From assembly GCA_017424405.1 (NCBI GenBank), contig JAFPAD010000104.1:1-48246 (forward strand): a DNA stretch of 48,246 nt. Direction: 5' to 3'. This DNA is from Alistipes sp. GTDB lineage: Bacteria; Bacteroidota; Bacteroidia; Bacteroidales; Rikenellaceae. The translations under genes were made by a program, and so were the position numbers. Within the stretch, counting starts at the first letter, position 1. Each line of letters opens with the position of its first letter. Below the pieces are notes generated by a model. That model was not told the origin of the DNA. It saw nothing but the letters and a program-made list of their open reading frames with translations, and did no database searches. Below, piece after piece: positions 43,225 through 48,246 of the stretch.

Positions 43225-43488
43225 TTAAAATTTTTTCATTATGGCATAAATCTCGAAAGCAAAGCCTCCTACGATGAGTATTGGTGCGAGGGTGATGCGT
43301 CGCCATGAGAACATGGCGTAGTTGAACTCTTCGGGATTCTCGCTACCGCCTCCGCACATTAGCACCATGCCGAGAATGATAACCACCAAACCAATGCCTA
43401 TTAAGATGTAGTTCTTCAAAGCCAAAGGCATTTGAGGGTCATTTTGATCCTGTGCCGAGTTAAATCTCTGGAATAGTTTTTTGAACAT
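43225..43488 (-). CDS. DUF3098 small membrane protein
   Basis: An 87-residue protein with two membrane segments (about 26-46 and 67-84) and the sequence L-G-x-x-L-M-x-G-G-G-S-E-N-P-E-E-F between them, recognisable as Bacteroidota family DUF3098. Its function is unknown. It is locked between ftsX (two-base gap) and uppP (nine-base gap), so it is likely involved in division or cell-wall work. Confidence 0.82.
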   Translation of the reverse strand: MFKKLFQRFNSAQDQNDPQMPLALKNYILIGIGLVVIILGMVLMCGGGSENPEEFNYAMFSWRRITLAPILIVGGFAFEIYAIMKKF

Positions 43489-43490
43489 AT

Positions 43491-44366
43491 TTAGTAAAGA
43501 TATATTTTATTTGACTTCATATTGACAAATTTTCCGACTGCAAAGGTCGTAAAGAGTAACGAAATAACCAAACCCAACAAAATCATTGCTCCTACAACTA
43601 TGCCCACTTTGATTAATTCCGATGTGGCGATAAGTTCTGGCATGGCACCACTCAATCCCGCTACAGCAGCTATGAACAGTACGCTCGCAATAACGCCAGC
43701 CCACACACCCTGCTTGGCGGCAGTGATTAGGAATGGGCGTTTGATGTAGCTCTTGGTAGCACCCACCAACTTCAGTGTGTTTATCAGATAACGGCGTGAA
43801 AAGATTGCCAATCTGATGGTGTTGTTGAGCAGAATGATTGATATTACGAACAGTGCTCCACCAAATACTATCAGCACGATTGTAATCTTGGTCAAGGAAG
43901 AGTGTAGCTGCTCGATTGTCGAAGCGGGATATGCAACATAGACAACGCCATTTATCGCCGAGAGGCAATCGACCAAGTGGTCGGTTGTGGCTCTGTCGCG
44001 TGTGGCGACACTCACCTCGAAGCTGTTGCGCAAGGGGTTCTCTTCCAAGATGCTCTCAATCTCGGTGGCGAACATGCGACGGAACTCAGCATCGTCAATC
44101 TTCGACTCTTTGGTCATATACTCTGCACGCTCCACCCCTTCGATAGCTAAAATCTCAGACTCGATGCTCTTGCGTTGAGTGTCGCTTATAGCGTTGTCGA
44201 GCTCGGCCGAAAGTGTGATGCTGCTGCGCAGCGTGTGTGCCGTAGTGAGGGCTGCTGTGAGCATGTAACCCACCGAGCCCAGGAGGAATAGCACCATCGA
44301 GATGCTTATGGTTGAAACCACGTATGAACGACGTACTTTACGCCTGAGTCTTTTGTCGTCTCGCAT
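43491..44366 (-). CDS. ftsX: Cell division ABC transporter permease FtsX
   Basis: With the ATPase FtsE, FtsX controls peptidoglycan hydrolases at the septum. The 291 residues show an N-terminal membrane helix (about 15-38), an extracytoplasmic domain (to about 170) with I-E-G-V-E-R-A-E-Y-M-T-K-E, and three more helices in a FtsX domain with I-S-I-I-L-L-N-N-T-I-R-L-A. ftsE is not adjacent, as usual in this phylum. Its start overlaps the end of the YfhO gene by 29 bases. Confidence 0.92.
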   Translation of the reverse strand: MRDDKRLRRKVRRSYVVSTISISMVLFLLGSVGYMLTAALTTAHTLRSSITLSAELDNAISDTQRKSIESEILAIEGVERAEYMTKESKIDDAEFRRMFATEIESILEENPLRNSFEVSVATRDRATTDHLVDCLSAINGVVYVAYPASTIEQLHSSLTKITIVLIVFGGALFVISIILLNNTIRLAIFSRRYLINTLKLVGATKSYIKRPFLITAAKQGVWAGVIASVLFIAAVAGLSGAMPELIATSELIKVGIVVGAMILLGLVISLLFTTFAVGKFVNMKSNKIYLY

Positions 44367-46818
44367 TAATTATCGGGATTATAATGGTTAGTACAATGGC
44401 TATCAACACCATGATTGAAAAGCCGAGTGTTATGCCCTCTATCAAAGCCCATCGTGGAGCACGATAACGCCACTCGATGATGTGCTTGCCAGCAGGAACC
44501 TCCAATGCTCGGAGAACGTAGTTGACACGTAGAGGTGTCACCTCCACGTTGTCGATATATGCACGCCAGCCCTCGGCGGTGTATATCTCCGAGAATACGG
44601 CAAACGAATCACCATCAACATCTGCCTCATAGCGCAAGTAATTAGGACGATACTCCTTCAACGCAATCTCGCCCTTACCTAAATTGAAATTCTGTGGCAG
44701 GAACTCCTTGCTCACTACGGCCTCATTTTTGATATCTATTTCGCCCAATAGGCTTATCTCTTGCTGTGGAGAGTCGGCACGCACGATGCTTTCCACGGTC
44801 CATGCTGCGCCGTTGGCACTTGGGCGGGTGATGACATCGCTGGCGCTCTTGCCATTGATTACGTAACGCACGTTGAGCATATCCAACACACCCTCGTTGA
44901 GCGATGAGAGATAGTTGTCGATAAGGTCCTGATAACGAGCCAGTTTAGCTCCGTGGTATCCTCCCACCGAACGGTGGAAGTATGAAGTTGTGGCGTCGTT
45001 GAAAGGCGACACAGTGAGATTTAATACTCGGTATGCAGGGTCTTTATCGTTGAGGATAAACTTATCGGCTTGCGTAGGTGAGATCTTCGCCGTGCGCGCC
45101 TCCACAAAGTTGTCGTAGTTCAGGTAGCGCAAATCGACGTTTATAAGGTCGGTGGCGACAATGATGGCAAGTGCGGCGCACAAAATTGCTGGGCGAGTGA
45201 TTACTCGTCGTTCGATGTAACCCCACAAGGCACCGGCTGCCAACAGAACAAACAACAATGAACGCCACGCATCGGTGCGCATTACGTCGGCACGTTCGTC
45301 TGCCATCGCCGAGGCTGTGCTCCATGCCATCTGCTCGTGTAGTCCTTGCTTGATGTAGTCGTTCGCGCCACTCTGCTGTAACATCTGGAGGAACTGTCCC
45401 TGAAGCAACTCTCCGCTTTGTTGCATGCCGTAATCTCCTATGGCACGACCTCCGATAATCATTACCAACAGCACGCCGCAGGTGATGCCTGTTGCAGTAG
45501 CAACGGCTCGTCTTAGACGTGGTATTTCGTGATGGTTTTTGAATACGTAAGTCAAGCCCAAAGCTGCGAGCAGCGGAATGGTCCACTGTATCACAACCTG
45601 TGACATCGACAATGTGCGGAACTTGTTATATCCTGGTAAGATGTTGAATAGCAACTCGGTAAACCACATGAAGTTATTGCCCCAAGACATCAGAAGTGTC
45701 ACAACAGATACTCCAACAATCCACCACTTTGTGCGGTCGGGTAATACAAACAATGCAAACAGAGCAAGGAAGATTACGGCAGCACCTAAATATGTAGGTC
45801 CCGCAGTGAAGGGCTGGTCGCCACGATAGCGTGGGAGGTATTGGGCAAAATCCTCAATACCATAGGGCTTGAGTGATTTCGCTACGGCTCCATCAGAAGC
45901 AAAAGTGTCGGACGAAGCGCCACCCATAAAGTTGGGGACAAACAAGTTGAAGCTCTCTGCCTTGCCGTAGCTCCATGCTGTTGCATAGGTGAGGTCCAAG
46001 CCGTCCTTGCCGCTTGTGGCATCTTCGGCGGTGAGTTCCGAGCCACCACGAGTGGTCTCCTTGGTGTGTTGCATTGTGTACCACAGTGGCGAGAGGTTTG
46101 AGCCTACGGCAATGATGCCCGCTGCCAAAAGCAGAGCCGTGCGCTTCGCAAAACTCTTCCAAGCCTTCTCCTTGATTGTGAATATCGCCTCGCTGAGCCA
46201 CATGGCACCCATTGCCAGCAGAAAATAATATGTTATCTGAGGGTGGTTGGCTCCAATCTCAAGCGAGGTGAAAAGAGCTGTGAGGGTAGCTCCTACCCAC
46301 ATGTTGCGGCGTAGTGTACACCACACGCTTGCAACCATCGGCGGAGCATATACCATAGCCCATACCTTGGTGATGTGACCTGCTCCGATGATGAGAATCG
46401 AGTATGTCGAAAAACCGTATGCTATTGCTGCAATAAGTGATACCCAGGGGTTTACACCCATGATGAGCAGCGCCACCCACATTGCCGTCATCGACAAAAA
46501 GAGCAACGAGATAGGTATGTCCACAATGTTCGTAACCTTGCCTATGGTGCCTTTGATGAGCTGCGCAGGATACTTCACATTTATCAGATAGGCGGGCATG
46601 CCTGAGAACATGCGACCTGTCCATTGTGCATCTTCGCCCGTGAGAGAGCGGTTATCGAGAATATCCTTGCACATACCCTCGTATTGCAGAACGTCGTGTT
46701 GCACGAGTTTCTCGCCCGAAAGTTGAGGTGCGAAGTATATAGCTGCAAGTACGAAGAATAGCATGACGGTGACAACCGTCGTCAAGATATTTTTTGGTTT
46801 GAAAGAGTAAAATTTCAT
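44338..46818 (-). CDS. YfhO family multi-membrane-helix protein
   Basis: An 826-residue membrane protein with a dozen or so hydrophobic helices in the first 580 residues, a soluble C-terminal region (about 590-790) and a last helix near the end. The early Y-F-A-P-Q-L-S-G and H-D-V-L-Q-Y-E-G-M and the later F-S-E-I-Y-x-A-E-G-W-R-A-Y-I-D are typical of YfhO, a GT-C-like family tied to sugar modification of surface polymers in Gram-positives; its role in Bacteroidota is unknown. It opens the long minus-strand envelope operon. Confidence 0.85.
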   Translation of the reverse strand: MKFYSFKPKNILTTVVTVMLFFVLAAIYFAPQLSGEKLVQHDVLQYEGMCKDILDNRSLTGEDAQWTGRMFSGMPAYLINVKYPAQLIKGTIGKVTNIVDIPISLLFLSMTAMWVALLIMGVNPWVSLIAAIAYGFSTYSILIIGAGHITKVWAMVYAPPMVASVWCTLRRNMWVGATLTALFTSLEIGANHPQITYYFLLAMGAMWLSEAIFTIKEKAWKSFAKRTALLLAAGIIAVGSNLSPLWYTMQHTKETTRGGSELTAEDATSGKDGLDLTYATAWSYGKAESFNLFVPNFMGGASSDTFASDGAVAKSLKPYGIEDFAQYLPRYRGDQPFTAGPTYLGAAVIFLALFALFVLPDRTKWWIVGVSVVTLLMSWGNNFMWFTELLFNILPGYNKFRTLSMSQVVIQWTIPLLAALGLTYVFKNHHEIPRLRRAVATATGITCGVLLVMIIGGRAIGDYGMQQSGELLQGQFLQMLQQSGANDYIKQGLHEQMAWSTASAMADERADVMRTDAWRSLLFVLLAAGALWGYIERRVITRPAILCAALAIIVATDLINVDLRYLNYDNFVEARTAKISPTQADKFILNDKDPAYRVLNLTVSPFNDATTSYFHRSVGGYHGAKLARYQDLIDNYLSSLNEGVLDMLNVRYVINGKSASDVITRPSANGAAWTVESIVRADSPQQEISLLGEIDIKNEAVVSKEFLPQNFNLGKGEIALKEYRPNYLRYEADVDGDSFAVFSEIYTAEGWRAYIDNVEVTPLRVNYVLRALEVPAGKHIIEWRYRAPRWALIEGITLGFSIMVLIAIVLTIIIPIINARRQKTQA

Positions 46819-46838
46819 CTTTTTTAAATTAACTGCGT

Positions 46839-46846
46839 CAAAGTTA
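46839..46846 (-). promoter_or_regulatory. -7 box for the YfhO-ftsX-uppP operon
   Basis: The minus strand reads TAACTTTG, 20 bases before the YfhO start codon. No -33 box is evident. It is back-to-back with the box for the polyprenyl synthase. Confidence 0.5.
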
Positions 46847-46889
46847 CGAAAAACATTCCTTTTTTTAGTGCGTAGTTGCGAAAAATTAC

Positions 46890-46897
46890 TATATTTG
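46890..46897 (+). promoter_or_regulatory. -7 box for the polyprenyl synthase gene
   Basis: TATATTTG lies 31 bases before the ATG at 46929, giving a leader of about 25 bases. The -33 region is not convincing. Confidence 0.55.
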
Positions 46898-46928
46898 CAA
46901 AGCTAATACTGCACCTAAAGCAAAATTT

Positions 46929-47939
46929 ATGGTAACACTTGATTCAATTCGTACGCCAATTGCTTCGGATTTAACGGCATTCGAGGAGTTTCTTCGCAGT
47001 AGATTCTCATCGGACGGCAAGTTGATGTCGGAGATGTTGGAGTATGTATTGACTACTCATGGCAAGAATATCCGTCCTATAATTGTAATGCTTGCCGCAG
47101 CACTCACATCGTCGGCAAATCTGCGCGAGTGGGTTGAGGGTGAACGCAATTGCACAAAGCGCACCTACTTGGCAGCTCTTATGGTCGAGATGCTTCATAC
47201 AGCCTCTTTAATCCACGACGACGTGATTGATAACTCCGATATGCGACGCGGTCGCCCTTCGGTGAATGCCCTATGGCAGTCGCGCAATGCTGTGGTGTTG
47301 GGTGATTACTTGTTGGCTCGCACCATGAGCATCGGTATGGAGAGTGCTCAGTATGATTTGGTGTCGCACGTTGTGGGCTCAATTGCCACGTTGTGCGAAG
47401 GTGAGATTCTTCAGAGTCAGCATACTAACGAAAAGAGTACCACACGAGCTTCATATCTTGAGATTATCTACAAAAAGACTGCCAGCCTAATCAGTGTGAG
47501 CGCTTCGATTGGCGCTGTGTCGGTTATGGCGAGCCGCGAGGACGTGGAGCAGATGCGTCGCTTTGGTGAGGCTCTGGGCATGGCATTTCAAATTCAAGAT
47601 GATATTTTGGATTATTCGCGTTCCTCAAAGACAGGCAAACCTACGAATAACGACCTGCGTGAGGGTAAAATCACATTGCCACTCATCGAGGTGCTGGAGA
47701 ACTGCACTTCGGCAGAGCAGGTACAGTTGTTGGATAAGTTGAGCCAATGCGCCACTGACTCCTCGGCAGTGGATTATTTGCAGAGTGTAGTGGAGAACAC
47801 GGGCGGTTTGGCTATGGCGGCACGCACCATGCAGACCTACATCGACCGCGCTACGGCCATCTTGGCAAGGTATGCCGATTCTCCATATAGAACGGCGCTC
47901 GTGAATTTGTGTGCCTTTGTGATTGAGAGAGATAAATAA
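46929..47939 (+). CDS. Long-chain polyprenyl diphosphate synthase
   Basis: Trans-prenyltransferase that lengthens farnesyl diphosphate, most likely for the menaquinone side chain. The first Asp-rich motif is L-I-H-D-D-V-I-D (about 95-102) and the second is Q-I-Q-D-D-I-L-D-Y (about 222-230); G-K-N-I-R-P binds the diphosphate. The 336-residue length fits the IspB/IspA family. The residues before the first motif that gate chain length are small or medium, compatible with long products, but the exact length is not readable. Confidence 0.9.
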   Translation: MVTLDSIRTPIASDLTAFEEFLRSRFSSDGKLMSEMLEYVLTTHGKNIRPIIVMLAAALTSSANLREWVEGERNCTKRTYLAALMVEMLHTASLIHDDVIDNSDMRRGRPSVNALWQSRNAVVLGDYLLARTMSIGMESAQYDLVSHVVGSIATLCEGEILQSQHTNEKSTTRASYLEIIYKKTASLISVSASIGAVSVMASREDVEQMRRFGEALGMAFQIQDDILDYSRSSKTGKPTNNDLREGKITLPLIEVLENCTSAEQVQLLDKLSQCATDSSAVDYLQSVVENTGGLAMAARTMQTYIDRATAILARYADSPYRTALVNLCAFVIERDK

Positions 47940-47979
47940 CAGCAAAACAATAATTATTCATTAACTAAATCAAAACATT

Positions 47980-48246
47980 ATGACAAAAAAACAAAATTCT
48001 AACGTGCCGGCGATTATCGTGTGCATCTTGCTCTTCGGTATGATCTCGTTCGTCACTAACCTTGCATCACCAATGGGTGATATTCTTAAGAACCAGTTCC
48101 AGGTTGCAAACTGGATGGGTACTCTCGGTGTATTGTGTAACTTCATCGCTTACGCAGTAATGGGTATTCCTGCTGGTAACCTCCTCGCAAAGCACGGTTA
48201 CAAGAAGACTGCTCTCTTGGCTGTTGCAGTTGGTTTCGCAGGTGTA
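47980..48246 (+). CDS. MFS transporter, sugar (FucP-like) type, N-terminal part
   Basis: The first 89 codons only; the gene runs off the window. After a short polar N-terminus come three hydrophobic segments (about 10-30, 46-66 and 74-89), with N-L-A-S-P-M-G between the first two and G-N-L-L-A-K-H-G-Y-K-K in the loop after the second, the position of the MFS signature. It resembles Bacteroidota sugar/H+ symporters of the FucP group. It begins 40 bases after the polyprenyl synthase with no recognised promoter. Confidence 0.72.
   Translation, partial: MTKKQNSNVPAIIVCILLFGMISFVTNLASPMGDILKNQFQVANWMGTLGVLCNFIAYAVMGIPAGNLLAKHGYKKTALLAVAVGFAGV

Noticed and set aside
1..48246. Mobile element, prophage, CRISPR or defence island
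   Set aside because: No transposase, integrase, repeat array, restriction gene or tRNA-linked attachment site was found; gene content and spacing look like stable core chromosome.

Overview
The window is a 48 kb stretch of chromosome from a member of the Bacteroidota, most likely order Bacteroidales. Three things point there. Upstream regions repeatedly carry the Bacteroidota -7 box TAnnTTTG, in several cases with a TTG-type -33 box 19-20 bases upstream. Start codons lack Shine-Dalgarno sequences. Families largely confined to this phylum (DUF4924, DUF3098, DUF4270, GldE, a fimbrillin-like lipoprotein) sit among the housekeeping genes. The genus cannot be fixed from the sequence; a gut Rikenellaceae-like lineage is only a guess. 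Nearly all of the DNA is coding, and I see no tRNA or rRNA, insertion sequence, prophage or CRISPR array.

Layout. 1-1,134: start of a fimbrillin-like lipoprotein (-) and apt (-). 1,199-5,123: lipA, lipB, recJ and the RNase P RNA (+), ending in a strong hairpin. 5,140-11,810: minus-strand genes, namely a secreted GH36 alpha-galactosidase, a membrane rubrerythrin-like protein with a decayed diiron site, rpmH, and a compact run transcribed cdd > RluA-family synthase > dtd > nuclease > DUF4924. 11,868-15,344: a lipoprotein-type peptide deformylase, lnt and folC (+). 15,345-17,099: two unknown envelope proteins (-). 17,162-23,451: priA, comF, dnaB and comM (+). 23,586-31,891: the distal half of the division/cell-wall cluster, murG-murC-ftsQ-ftsA-ftsZ, followed by gldE and a phosphopantetheinyl transferase. 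31,918-34,471: a MATE exporter and a TlpA-like lipoprotein. 34,512-46,846: a long minus-strand block, transcribed YfhO > ftsX > DUF3098 > uppP > truB > queA > half-size glycogen-synthase-like protein > DUF4270 lipoprotein > topA > secreted C1 peptidase. 46,890-48,246: a long-chain polyprenyl diphosphate synthase and the start of an MFS sugar transporter (+).

The genes serve mainly envelope building (MurG, MurC, FtsQAZX, UppP, polyprenyl synthase, Lnt), DNA replication (PriA, DnaB, TopA, RecJ) and RNA processing or translation quality control (RNase P, QueA, TruB, RluA-like, Dtd, deformylase). No clearly new multi-gene system is visible. The best leads are family members that have lost or gained key parts: an exported deformylase, a ligand-less rubrerythrin, a one-domain glycogen-synthase relative, a DnaB with an SSB-like tail, and an FtsQ with a large charged insertion. 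Promoter positions also correct several start codons (lipA, cdd, dnaB, the MATE gene, queA).
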